Of a stretch of DNA of 64,000 nucleotides, positions 43,801 to 51,157 are shown piece after piece (the first letter of the stretch is position 1; every line of letters starts with the position of its first letter). Origin of the DNA: Actinomycetota bacterium. GTDB lineage: Bacteria; Actinomycetota; UBA4738; HRBIN12. The DNA is taken from the NCBI GenBank assembly GCA_035640355.1, contig DASQWI010000004.1, positions 1-64,000 on the forward strand. Reading direction: 5' to 3'. A model generated the notes under the pieces. It saw only the letters and a program-made list of their open reading frames with translations. It did no database searches and had not been told where the DNA came from. Position numbers and translations under genes: made by a program.

Positions 43801-44515
43801 GAATCAGCTCCTCGTACGCTGCGTGGAACGCGGTGAAGTCGAGACCGTCCGCCGACTTGATCGCCGGAACGAGCAATGTGCGTGAGCCATCGTCCCGTTT
43901 CACGTCGACGGCGAGGCCCAGGTTCACGTGCTCGTGCGCGATCGAGGTCGGCTTTCCATCGACGACGGCGTATGAAAGGTTCATGCCGGGGAATGCCCCG
44001 AGCGCCTTCACGATCGCGTACCCGATCAGGTGCGTAAACGAGACGCGCCCACCGCGAACGCGTTCGAGGTGACGGTTGATGAGGCTGCGGTTCAGCTCGA
44101 GCAGGCGGGCGGGAACAGTCCGGACCGACGTCGCAGTGGGGACGGTGAGGCTTTCCTCCATCCGCCGCGCGATGACTGCCGCGGCGCCGGTGAGGGGCGT
44201 GGTCGCGCCGTCCGGGGTGGAAGCCTCGGTCGCATCCGGTTGGTCTGCCGTCCGTTTCGGGGGTTGCGCCGCCTGCGGCGGGGCCGGCGCGGGAGGCGTC
44301 GGTTCGGGCGGGGGTGCTTGCGCGGGCGGGGGTGCTTGCGGAGGCGCGGGTGCTTGCGCGGGCGCGGCCTGTCCGTTTCCCGCGCGAGGTTGGTAGTCCT
44401 CGAAGTACTCCTGCCAGGCCTCGCTCACCGACTCCGGATCGGCCAAGTACTGGCGGTACAGCTCGTCGACCAGCCAGGCGTTGGGGCCGAACTCGGACTC
44501 GTCGAACCCGCGCAT
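40871..44515 (-). CDS. kgd: Multifunctional 2-oxoglutarate dehydrogenase/decarboxylase (Kgd, E2-E1 fusion)
   Basis: 1214 aa. Residues 1-40 are the SucA N-terminal helix (FGPNAWLVDELYRQYLADP). A Pro/Ala/Gln-rich linker follows (about 45-105), then an E2 acyltransferase domain (about 107-345) with DHRVIQGAESGEF, and the thiamine-dependent E1 (about 385-1214) with GMAHRGRLNVL. This is the actinobacterial arrangement; it has no lipoyl domain, which another E2 must supply. In mycobacteria the activity is held down by the FHA protein GarA, a PknB/PknG target. ATG 44515 has GGAGGAA just upstream. It diverges from hemE. Confidence 0.94.
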   Translation of the reverse strand: MRGFDESEFGPNAWLVDELYRQYLADPESVSEAWQEYFEDYQPRAGNGQAAPAQAPAPPQAPPPAQAPPPEPTPPAPAPPQAAQPPKRTADQPDATEASTPDGATTPLTGAAAVIARRMEESLTVPTATSVRTVPARLLELNRSLINRHLERVRGGRVSFTHLIGYAIVKALGAFPGMNLSYAVVDGKPTSIAHEHVNLGLAVDVKRDDGSRTLLVPAIKSADGLDFTAFHAAYEELIRKVRANKLTPDDFAGTTVSITNPGTVGTAMSVPRLIAGQAAIIGVGAIAYPVEYQGADPETLAELGVSKVVTLTSTYDHRVIQGAESGEFLGRVHELLLGGHNFYGEVFRSLRLPYRPIHWTVDTRPREDSLDAREKQARVLQFVNNYRVRGHLIADLDPLATAPPATHPELDPANLGFTIWDLERNFVTGGLAGTREATLDEIWQILRDAYTGTLGVEYMHIQDPEQKEWIQQRVEGESDGITPEDRRHILSRLTEAEALERFMHQRFLGHKRFSLEGAESLIPIVAETLDQAADAGLNEVTMGMAHRGRLNVLANVIGKSYAQIFRGFEGELDPLSVEGSGDLTYHLGATGKHTSRRGNDVKVSLSANPSHLESVDPVVEGIARAKEDLLGSIDGAPVLPLLIHGEAAFAGQGVVAETLNLSQLPGYQTGGTIHVVVNNQLGFTTTREHARSSVYASDVAKTVQAPIFHVNGDDPEACVRASRLAFEFRQTFDKDVVIDMWCYRRWGHNEADEPSFTQPVMYARISELRSVRKRYMEALVNRGELSLEEAESALEAFSERLRQAYDETKEQRPSVPRTERERPEPVSAAPLETGVERERLDQIADALTRVPEGFSAHPKIERWLEDRRGRLAKNNVDWAFAEALAFGSLLLEGITIRLTGQDTRRGTFSQRHGVLVDQRTGEEYLPFQHVAERQGKAFIYDSLLSEFAAMGFEYGYSVADPDALVLWEAQFGDFVNGAQVIVDQYVVAAEDRWSQTSGLVLLLPHGYEGQGPEHSSARLERFLNLAAEDNVEIVVPSNGAQYFHLLRRQALRDVRKPLVVLTPKSLLRLGAAASTTSELESGHFRPVLPDPSPPKGARRVLLCQGKLFYELVDRRSEQKIEDIAIVRLEQCYPFPADALRSELERFGGPEVLWVQEEPENMGAGRFVCRNLRERLGVEVRLVSRAESPSPATGSLTLHKKEQAELIDRAFARDG

Positions 44516-44541
44516 GGTTCCTCCGTATCGCCTCCGACTCG

Positions 44542-44547
44542 ACTGTA
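44542..44547 (-). promoter_or_regulatory. -10 hexamer TACAGT upstream of kgd
   Basis: 26 nt upstream of the kgd ATG, leaving room for its GGAGGAA ribosome site. Confidence 0.4.
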
Positions 44548-44593
44548 CCCGCGGGCGCGGGAAGCGGCGTTCTGAGCCCGCTCGGCGCGTTCG

Positions 44594-44599
44594 TATGCT
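44594..44599 (+). promoter_or_regulatory. -10 hexamer TATGCT, leaderless promoter of hemE
   Basis: Ends 6 nt before the hemE GTG. The same hexamer at nearly the same distance precedes the MFS gene at 62.5 kb. Confidence 0.5.
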
Positions 44600-44605
44600 C
44601 TCTGC

Positions 44606-45625
44606 GTGGCCGTGAACGATCGCCTGCTTCGTGCGCTCCGCCGCCAGTCGGTCGACCGAACGCCGGTCTGGTTCATGCGGCAGGCGGGGCGGTACCTGCC
44701 TGAATACCGCGACGTGCGAGGCGACCGCGACGTCCTCGAGGTATGCCGTGAGCCGGAGCTCGCGGTCGAGATCACCCTTCAGCCGCTCCGCCATATGCCG
44801 CTCGACGCGGCGATCGTGTTCAGCGACATCATGCAGCCGCTCGCGGCGGTCGGCGTGGGGGTGCGCATCGAGGCCGGCACCGGCCCGGTCGTCGACGAAC
44901 CGATCCGGACGACAGCCGACCTCGAGCGTCTCCGACCGCTCGAGCCCGACATAGACGAGCCGTACCTGCTCGAGACGATCCGGCTCGCCCGCAAGGAGCT
45001 GAGCGTTCCGCTGATCGGGTTCGCCGGCGCGCCGTTCACGCTGGCCACGTACCTGGTCGATGGAGGTCCATCGCGCGACCACGTTCGAACCAAGGGGCTG
45101 ATGCAGGATGACCCGGCGGCGTGGCGAACGTTGATGGAGCGGCTCGCATCGATCGTCCGTGCCCATCTCGACGCGCAGATCGAGGCGGGCGCGCAAGTGG
45201 TGCAGCTGTTCGACAGCTGGGTGGGGACGCTCGACCCCCTCGACTACGACCGGGACGTTGCTCCGTTCGTGCGTCGGATCCTGGAGGATCTGGCCGTCCC
45301 GTCGATCCACTTCGGCGTCGGAACGGCGCACCTGCTTCGGCAGATGCGCGACGCCGGCGGTGATGCCATCGGCGTCGACTGGCGCACGCCGCTCGACCTA
45401 GCGTGGGACGTGTTCGGCACCGACCGGGCGATCCAGGGGAACCTCGATCCTGCGGTGTGCACGGGGTCGTGGCCGGCCGTCGAACGCAAGGCGCTCCAGG
45501 TGCTCGAACGCGCGGCGATGCGCGATGGACACGTGTTCAATCTCGGCCACGGCGTGTTGCCCCAGACGCCGGTCGAGAACCTCCAGCGGCTCGTGGATCT
45601 GGTCCACGAACGGACCGAACGATGA
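44606..45625 (+). CDS. hemE: Uroporphyrinogen decarboxylase
   Basis: 339 aa. Decarboxylates uroporphyrinogen III to coproporphyrinogen III. Signature PVWFMRQAGRYLPEYR near the N-terminus; catalytic Asp in FSDIMQPL; GFAGAPFTL and GNLDP are also present. GTG 44606 fits the leaderless -10; GTG 44612 is possible. First gene of hemE-hemH-hemG-hemQ; its stop overlaps hemH (ATGA). Confidence 0.95.
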   Translation: MAVNDRLLRALRRQSVDRTPVWFMRQAGRYLPEYRDVRGDRDVLEVCREPELAVEITLQPLRHMPLDAAIVFSDIMQPLAAVGVGVRIEAGTGPVVDEPIRTTADLERLRPLEPDIDEPYLLETIRLARKELSVPLIGFAGAPFTLATYLVDGGPSRDHVRTKGLMQDDPAAWRTLMERLASIVRAHLDAQIEAGAQVVQLFDSWVGTLDPLDYDRDVAPFVRRILEDLAVPSIHFGVGTAHLLRQMRDAGGDAIGVDWRTPLDLAWDVFGTDRAIQGNLDPAVCTGSWPAVERKALQVLERAAMRDGHVFNLGHGVLPQTPVENLQRLVDLVHERTER

Positions 45626-46587
45626 TCGACACGCCGATCGGCGTGCTCGTCATGGCGTACGGGACGGCGAGCGGCCCCGACGACATCGAGCGGTACTACA
45701 CGGACATCCGCGGCGGCCGCGCGCCGTCGGCTGAACACCTGGAAGAGCTGAAGGAGCGGTACGCCGCGATCGGGAACCGGTTCCCGCTTCTCGGCATCAC
45801 GCGGCGTCAGGCCGAAGGGCTCGAGCGCGCGCTGAACCACGGCGACGAGGGACGTTTCCGCGCGTACATCGGCATGAAGCACTCGCCGCCGTTCGTCTCC
45901 GAGGCGGTCGAGACGATGCGAAGCGACGGGATCGAGCGGGCCGTCGGCCTTGTCATGGCGCCGCACTGGTCCGCGATGTCGGTGGAGACCTATGTCGAGC
46001 GCGTACGCACCGCGGCCGGCGACGGGCCACCGGCGTTCGCGTTCGTCCGCAGCTACCACGACCACCCGGCGTTCATCGAGTTGCTCGGCGGTCGGGTGGC
46101 CCACGCGCTCGCCAAGCTCGGCCCCTCCGAACGAGAGGGGGCCGCCGCGATCTTCTCGGCGCACAGCCTTCCCGTTCGCACCGTGGAGGACGGCACGCTC
46201 CGGTGCAAGACGTGCACCGTCTGTGAGACCTCGTGTCGGTACCGAGATGGCCTGCAGGAGACCGCGGATCTCGTCGCGAAGGAGCTCGACCTCGCGAATC
46301 ACGCGATCGCGTGGCAGAGCGCGGGCCGCACCGCAGACCCGTGGTGGGGGCCGCCGATCGAGGAGGTCATCGTCGACCTGGCCGAACGAGGCCATCCTGC
46401 GGTGGTCGTGTGTTCGGCGGGCTTCGTCGCGGATCACCTGGAGATCCTGTACGACCTCGACATCGACGCGCGCGAGGTCGCCGAGCAAGCCGGGATCCGA
46501 TTCGTTCGAACGGAGATGCCGAACGACGACCCGCAGTTCGTGGCGTTGCTCGCCGCGGTGGTGCGCGAGCACCTCGACGACGTATGA
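45622..46587 (+). CDS. hemH: Coproporphyrin (or protoporphyrin) ferrochelatase with internal Cys cluster
   Basis: 321 aa. Inserts iron into the porphyrin; with hemQ next door the substrate is probably coproporphyrin III (CpfC). Active-site His181 lies in SAHSLP. Just after it is C-x2-C-x2-C-x3-C (Cys195, 198, 201, 205), a likely 2Fe-2S site. Many actinobacterial enzymes instead use one internal and three C-terminal Cys; an all-internal set was described for some other bacteria. ATGA overlaps at both ends. Confidence 0.9.
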   Translation: MIDTPIGVLVMAYGTASGPDDIERYYTDIRGGRAPSAEHLEELKERYAAIGNRFPLLGITRRQAEGLERALNHGDEGRFRAYIGMKHSPPFVSEAVETMRSDGIERAVGLVMAPHWSAMSVETYVERVRTAAGDGPPAFAFVRSYHDHPAFIELLGGRVAHALAKLGPSEREGAAAIFSAHSLPVRTVEDGTLRCKTCTVCETSCRYRDGLQETADLVAKELDLANHAIAWQSAGRTADPWWGPPIEEVIVDLAERGHPAVVVCSAGFVADHLEILYDLDIDAREVAEQAGIRFVRTEMPNDDPQFVALLAAVVREHLDDV

Positions 46588-47960
46588 GCTCGGTCGTCGT
46601 CATCGGCGGCGGCGTTGCCGGTCTGACGACGGCGTACCGACTGCTCCAAGGTGACCCCGAGCTCTCGGTGACCGTCCTCGAGGCCGCGGATCGGCCGGGT
46701 GGGCGGCTCACGTCCCTCGAAATCGCGGATCTCGAGATCGACGCCGGCCCCGACTCGTTCGTGGCTCGGAAGCCATGGGCCGTCGAGCTCTGCCGTGAGC
46801 TCGGCCTGAGGTTGGCGGAACCGGGCGCGCCCGGCGCGTACGTCTGGACCGATGGCGGCCTCGTCCCCCTGCCGCCGACGGCGCTTGGAATCCCCGCCGA
46901 CGTCGGTGCGCTGATCCGGTGGCCGGCGTTATCGCGCGTCGGAAGGTTCGGCGCCCTTTCGGATCTCGTCCGAAAGGCGCGACCACGAGAGAACGACGAG
47001 GCGCTCGGGGCGCTCTTGCGGCGACGGATCGGGGACGAGGCGACCGACCGGCTCGTCGCTCCGCTCCTCGGTGGTCTGTTCGCCGGCGACGTCGATGAGC
47101 TCGGGGTCCGCTCGACGTTCCCGGAGCTCGCCGCTTGGGAGCGCACGTTCGGCAGTCTGATCCGTGCCGCTCGAACGGCGTCGAAGGCGGCGTCCGGCGC
47201 CGGTCCGATGTTCGTGAGACCCGTAGGAGGCGTTCAGGCGTTGCCGCGTTCGCTCGTCGCGGCGATCGGTGACCTGCGCGTTCGAACCGTGGCGGGAGCG
47301 ACCCAGGTGGTGGGCGACGGCGAAGCGTTCGTGGTTCGCACGGCAGACGGGGATCTCAGCGCGGACGGCGTCGTCGTGGCGACGCCGGCGTTCGCTGCAG
47401 CAGACTTGCTGCGCGAGACGGTGCCCGATGCGGCGAGACACCTCGACCAGATCCGGTACGTGTCGACCGCAGTGGTCGTGCTCGTCTACGGCGGAGGCAC
47501 CGGGGACTCCCTACCGGATGCCACGGGATTCGTCGTGCCGAAGGAGCGAGCGCCGATGACCGCAGCGACCTTTCTTTCCCGGAAGTGGCCGGATCCCGCG
47601 TTCGGCGATCGAGCCGTCGTCCGATGCTTCGTCGGTGCGGCCGGCACGGAGGACGTCCTCGATGCGGCGGATGAGGACATCGTGGACGCGGTTTCCAGGC
47701 ACCTCGCGGCGCTCGTTCCGCTTCCCGAGCGCGCAGACGCGTCGACGGTCGTCCGCTGGCCGCGCTCGATGCCGCAGTACGGGGTCGGCCACCTCGACCG
47801 GGTTGCGGCCACCGAGGCCGCGCTCCCGCCCGGTATCTTCGTCGTGGGCAATGCGTATCGAGGCGTTGGGATCGCCGACACGGTTCGCGGCGCCACCGAG
47901 GTCGCCGAACGCGTGCGTACCCACGTTGCCGGAACGGTTCGAACGGAGAAGGTGCGATGA
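46584..47960 (+). CDS. cgoX: Coproporphyrinogen III oxidase (CgoX; HemY/HemG family)
   Basis: 458 aa FAD protein. Dinucleotide-binding GGGVAGLTTAYRL (residues 8-20), EAADRPGGR, the C-terminal FAD motif GNAYRGVGIADTVRGA, and FVRPVGGVQALPRSL typical of HemY. In the coproporphyrin route it oxidises coproporphyrinogen III to coproporphyrin III with oxygen. Placed between ferrochelatase and HemQ, ATGA overlaps on both sides. Confidence 0.92.
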   Translation: MSSVVVIGGGVAGLTTAYRLLQGDPELSVTVLEAADRPGGRLTSLEIADLEIDAGPDSFVARKPWAVELCRELGLRLAEPGAPGAYVWTDGGLVPLPPTALGIPADVGALIRWPALSRVGRFGALSDLVRKARPRENDEALGALLRRRIGDEATDRLVAPLLGGLFAGDVDELGVRSTFPELAAWERTFGSLIRAARTASKAASGAGPMFVRPVGGVQALPRSLVAAIGDLRVRTVAGATQVVGDGEAFVVRTADGDLSADGVVVATPAFAAADLLRETVPDAARHLDQIRYVSTAVVVLVYGGGTGDSLPDATGFVVPKERAPMTAATFLSRKWPDPAFGDRAVVRCFVGAAGTEDVLDAADEDIVDAVSRHLAALVPLPERADASTVVRWPRSMPQYGVGHLDRVAATEAALPPGIFVVGNAYRGVGIADTVRGATEVAERVRTHVAGTVRTEKVR

Positions 47961-48616
47961 GCGAGTCGATCTACGCGCTCTACCCTTGCTTCAAGGCATC
48001 ACCGTCGTTCGCCGAGCTCGACACCGACGACGCCGCGCAGGAAGTCGAGAACGTGTTCAAGTCGTGGGACGGAGTCGACGTTCGGGGTGTCTACTTGACG
48101 TTCGGATTCCGAGCCGACACCGACCTGATGCTGTGGCTCGTCGGGCCGTCGCCGGATGTCGTCCAGGAGGCGCTCGTCTCGCTGCGGCGAACCGAGGCCG
48201 GCCGGCTGCTCGAGCTGTCGTGGTCGTTCATGGGCGTGGTGAAGCCCGCCGAGTTCACACGTGATCACTCGCCGGCGTTCGTCAGAGGTGAGCCGCCCAA
48301 GCGCTACCTCAGCGTGTACCCGTTCGTCCGCACGTCTGAGTGGTACCTGCTCCCGGCCGAGGAGCGCTCCGCACTTCTCCGCGAGCACGGGGAGATCGGG
48401 CGAGAGTTCCCCGACGTCCTGGCCAACACGACGAGCGCGTTCGGGATCAACGACTGGGAGTGGATCCTCGCGTTCGAGGCGGACCACCTCGACCGGATCG
48501 TGGAGTGCATCCGCCGGCTCCGCGCGGCGGAGGCACGCCGCTTCACGAAGGAAGAGGTTCCGTTCGTGATGGGGATCCGGAAGGACGTCCGAGCGGCGTT
48601 CGCGGATCTCGCCTAG
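47957..48616 (+). CDS. hemQ: Coproheme decarboxylase (ChdC/HemQ)
   Basis: 219 aa chlorite-dismutase-family protein. Converts iron-coproporphyrin III to heme b using peroxide. YLSVYPFVRTSEWYLLP holds the Tyr expected to act as radical catalyst in HemQ, and the C-terminal half repeats the ferredoxin-like fold. It lacks the distal Arg context of true chlorite dismutases as far as I can judge. Its presence defines the pathway as coproporphyrin-dependent. Last gene of the operon. Confidence 0.93.
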   Translation: MSESIYALYPCFKASPSFAELDTDDAAQEVENVFKSWDGVDVRGVYLTFGFRADTDLMLWLVGPSPDVVQEALVSLRRTEAGRLLELSWSFMGVVKPAEFTRDHSPAFVRGEPPKRYLSVYPFVRTSEWYLLPAEERSALLREHGEIGREFPDVLANTTSAFGINDWEWILAFEADHLDRIVECIRRLRAAEARRFTKEEVPFVMGIRKDVRAAFADLA

Positions 48617-48703
48617 AACGGACGGCCCCGTCGTCCATTCTGGGGAGTGTACGCCGCGCGCACGCGCCATAATGAAGCGACCCGAGACGCGGAGGTACGA
48701 CCC

Positions 48704-48823
48704 ATGGCCAAGGCGAAGGACAAGGGTGGCGACAAGAACGTGAAGCGCGCCGCGCAGAAGTCCATCAAGGAGAAGCGCGCCGCCAAGAAGGCGAAGAAAC
48801 AGGCGTCGAGAAGCTCCGCGTAG
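48704..48823 (+). CDS. 39-aa lysine-rich basic small protein
   Basis: ATG 48704 to TAG 48821-48823. About 40 percent Lys plus Arg, with a pattern suggesting a basic helix (KSIKEKRAAKKAKKQA). GGAGG lies about 8 nt before the ATG, and CATAAT at 48668-48673 could be a -10. It ends 3 bp before the dehydrogenase GTG. Charge suggests nucleic-acid or ribosome binding. It is too short to classify. Confidence 0.6.
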   Translation: MAKAKDKGGDKNVKRAAQKSIKEKRAAKKAKKQASRSSA

Positions 48824-48826
48824 CTC

Positions 48827-49879
48827 GTGTTCGACGAGCTGCTGCGATCGTGGGACGGCGAGGAGGTCGTCGTCCGCTACGACGCGCCGTCCGGCACGTG
48901 GATGTTCGTGTGCGTTCATTCGACCGCCCTCGGCCCTGCGGCCGGCGGCACGCGGATGAAGGTGTACGCGCATCCCCGAGACGCGTCGGCCGATGGCCTC
49001 CGTCTCTCCTCCTCGATGACCCGGAAGAACGCCGTCGCGGGATTGCCGCTCGGCGGTGGCAAGGCCGTGCTCTCGGTACCCGAGATACCGAACGGTGAGG
49101 CGCGTCGCTCGCTGCTGCTTCGCTACGCCGACATGGTCGAGTCGCTCCATGGCACCTACTGGACCGCGTGCGACATGAACACGTCGCCGGCCGACATGGA
49201 CGTTCTCGGCGAGCGGTGCTCGTCGGTGTTCGGCAAGACGGAGGCGCACGGCGGTTCGGGGACGTCCGCGCCGGCGACGGCAGACGGCGTGTTCGTGGGG
49301 ATCCGCGCGAGTGCGAGACACCTGTTCGGCACGGACGATCTGTCGGGACGGACGGTGCTCGTTCAGGGAGTGGGGGCTGTGGGATCGATCCTCGCGCGGC
49401 TCGTCACCGACGCTGGCGCGCGCGTCATCGTTACGGACGTGGACGAGATCCGAGCGAAAGAGCTCGCCGTCGAGGTCGATGGCGACGTCGTCGCACCGGA
49501 TGACGCGATCGCGACGGAATGCGACGTGTTCTCTCCGAACGCTACCGGCGGCATTCTCTCCGCGGAATCGATCCCTCGGCTGCGATGTCGGATCGTGGCC
49601 GGCGCCGCGAACAACCAGCTCGCCGAACCCGAGGACGCCGAGCGGTTCGCCCAGCGCGGGATCCTGTACGCGCCCGACTACGTGGTGAACGCCGGCGGCA
49701 TCATCCACCTTGCGTCGCTGGAGATGCTCGGCGAGACCGTCGAAGAGCGTGACGCACGAATCGCGGCGATCGGCGAGACGGCAACCGAAGTCTTCCGGAT
49801 CGCCGATGCGGAACACATCTCGACGGAACACGCCGCCGACCGAATCTGGCGGCAACGGCTCGCCGAATCAGCCCGATGA
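48827..49879 (+). CDS. Glu/Leu/Phe/Val dehydrogenase family amino-acid dehydrogenase
   Basis: 350 aa, the size of Leu/Val/Phe dehydrogenases (shorter than GDH). Substrate-binding GPAAGGTRM, catalytic Lys in LPLGGGKAVL, ACDMNTSPADMD, and Rossmann motif VQGVGAVGSILA. Performs reversible NAD-linked oxidative deamination. Specificity is not certain; the next gene is a pterin-4a-carbinolamine dehydratase, which would suit phenylalanine metabolism. GTG 48827; stop overlaps the next start (ATGA). Confidence 0.87.
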   Translation: MFDELLRSWDGEEVVVRYDAPSGTWMFVCVHSTALGPAAGGTRMKVYAHPRDASADGLRLSSSMTRKNAVAGLPLGGGKAVLSVPEIPNGEARRSLLLRYADMVESLHGTYWTACDMNTSPADMDVLGERCSSVFGKTEAHGGSGTSAPATADGVFVGIRASARHLFGTDDLSGRTVLVQGVGAVGSILARLVTDAGARVIVTDVDEIRAKELAVEVDGDVVAPDDAIATECDVFSPNATGGILSAESIPRLRCRIVAGAANNQLAEPEDAERFAQRGILYAPDYVVNAGGIIHLASLEMLGETVEERDARIAAIGETATEVFRIADAEHISTEHAADRIWRQRLAESAR

Positions 49880-50211
49880 GCAAGCGCGACCTCGCATCGA
49901 TGGTGTGCGTTCCGTGCAAGGGCGGCGTGCCGCCGTTCACCCATGAGCAGATCGAGCCGTACCTCGCCGATCTCGGCAACGAGTGGCGCGTCGTCGACGA
50001 CCATCACCTGGAGAAGGAGTTCACCTTCAAGAACTTCCGTGAGGCACTCGACTTCACCAACCGTGTCGGCGAGCTCGCCGAGGAGATCGGGCATCACCCC
50101 GACATCTACCTCGCGTGGGGCAAGGTGAAGCTCACCATCTGGACGCACAAGATCAACGGCCTGCACGAGTCGGACTTCGTGTTCGCCGCGAAAGCCGACC
50201 GACTTCGGTGA
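49876..50211 (+). CDS. Pterin-4a-carbinolamine dehydratase
   Basis: 111 aa. The PCD/DCoH signature is EEIGHHPDIYLAWGKVKLTIWTHKINGL, containing the catalytic His pair and the Thr-His-Asn-like end. Recycles 4a-hydroxy-tetrahydropterin after aromatic amino acid hydroxylation. About 18 residues at the N-terminus (MVCVPCKGG) with two Cys resemble the zinc-like extension of plant and some bacterial forms. No hydroxylase gene in the window. Confidence 0.85.
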   Translation: MSKRDLASMVCVPCKGGVPPFTHEQIEPYLADLGNEWRVVDDHHLEKEFTFKNFREALDFTNRVGELAEEIGHHPDIYLAWGKVKLTIWTHKINGLHESDFVFAAKADRLR

Positions 50212-50561
50212 CCGTCCACTTCCACGAGGTCGTCATCGATTGCGCCGACCCGCGGTCGCTGGCCCGGTGGTGGGCGTCGGCAACGGGCTACGACCTCCAC
50301 AGCTACGAGGACGATTGGGCCTCCATCCACGGCGAGGGCGATCGGAAGATCATCGTCGGCTTCCAGAAGGTGCCGGAGGGGAGGGTGGTCAAGAACCGCG
50401 TGCACGTGGATCTCGGCGCACAGGACGAGGAGGCGGAGGCGAAGAGGATCGAAGCCCTCGGAGCGACGCGACTTTGGGTGTCTGAAGATCCGAACGACCC
50501 GTTCGTCGTGCTCGCCGACCCCGAGGGCAACGAGTTCTGCGTGGTTCGAACGCCGGGCTAG
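50208..50561 (+). CDS. VOC family protein (glyoxalase-like, DUF-type)
   Basis: 117 aa. Starts [28 protein letters not shown] and contains [16 protein letters not shown] and [10 protein letters not shown], the pattern of the actinobacterial Glyoxalase_6-type proteins. GTG overlaps the pterin dehydratase stop (GTGA), completing a three-gene operon. Substrate unknown. It is clearly related to the VOC protein at 52.4-52.9 kb (shared VPEG...KNRVH and DPEGNEFC motifs). Ends in CTAG shared with msrA. Confidence 0.82.
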   Translation: MTVHFHEVVIDCADPRSLARWWASATGYDLHSYEDDWASIHGEGDRKIIVGFQKVPEGRVVKNRVHVDLGAQDEEAEAKRIEALGATRLWVSEDPNDPFVVLADPEGNEFCVVRTPG

Positions 50562-51079
50562 GCGTTCGCCTTCACAAGCCCGAGCTCACGGAGCGTCCCC
50601 CACGGAATGACGTGGCAGTACGGCTCGTGCCCGTTCTTGTCGTAGTAGTGCTGGTGATACTCCTCCGCCCCGTAGAACGGACCGGCGGGCTCGATCTGAG
50701 TCGCGATCGGCCGGCTGAACCGCTCCTGCGCCCTCTGGCGCGAAGCCTCAGCTGCCCGCTGCTGCTCGTCGGAGTGCGTCAAGATCAAGCTGCGGTACTG
50801 GTCGCCGACGTCCGGCCCCTGCCGGTTCACCTGCGTCGGGTCGTGCATCGCCCAGAACACCTCGAGCAGCTGGTCGTAGCTGACGAGCGCCGGGTCGAAC
50901 TCGAGCTTCAGGACCTCGGCGTGGCCGGTCCTGGCCGAGCAGACGTCGCGGTACGTGGGGTTCTCGGTGTGGCCGCCCGCATACCCGACCTCGGTGGCCA
51001 GGACGCCCGGGACGCGCTCGAAGACGTACTCGACACCCCAGAAACAGCCGGCGCCGAACGTCGCGGTCTCGGTGCGCAT
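50558..51079 (-). CDS. msrA: Peptide-methionine (S)-S-oxide reductase
   Basis: 173 aa. Catalytic GCFWG with Cys12; [16 protein letters not shown] and the YHQHYYDKN segment are as in MsrA. Repairs oxidised methionine. I chose ATG 51079 over 51088 because GGAGGGG directly abuts the latter and is correctly spaced for the former. No msrB fused or adjacent. Convergent with the VOC gene, sharing the CTAG stop. Confidence 0.93.
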   Translation of the reverse strand: MRTETATFGAGCFWGVEYVFERVPGVLATEVGYAGGHTENPTYRDVCSARTGHAEVLKLEFDPALVSYDQLLEVFWAMHDPTQVNRQGPDVGDQYRSLILTHSDEQQRAAEASRQRAQERFSRPIATQIEPAGPFYGAEEYHQHYYDKNGHEPYCHVIPWGTLRELGLVKANA

Positions 51080-51102
51080 GCGAAACATCCCCTCCTTCGG
51101 AT

Positions 51103-51122
51103 GGGTTCACCCTCATGAACCC
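51103..51122 (-). terminator. Hairpin between hemL and msrA
   Basis: Perfect 7-bp inverted repeat GGGTTCA/TGAACCC with a 6-nt loop, 36 nt after the hemL stop. No U-run. It could terminate the hem operon or act as an operator for msrA. Confidence 0.35.
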
Positions 51123-51157
51123 CGACTCGCCTTGAAACGTTCCCGCCGCCGCTTTGG

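Noticed and set aside
44516-45331. Upstream extension of the kgd frame by 272 codons
   Set aside because: Lies antisense to hemE; the ribosome site and SucA-type N-terminus place the start at 44515.
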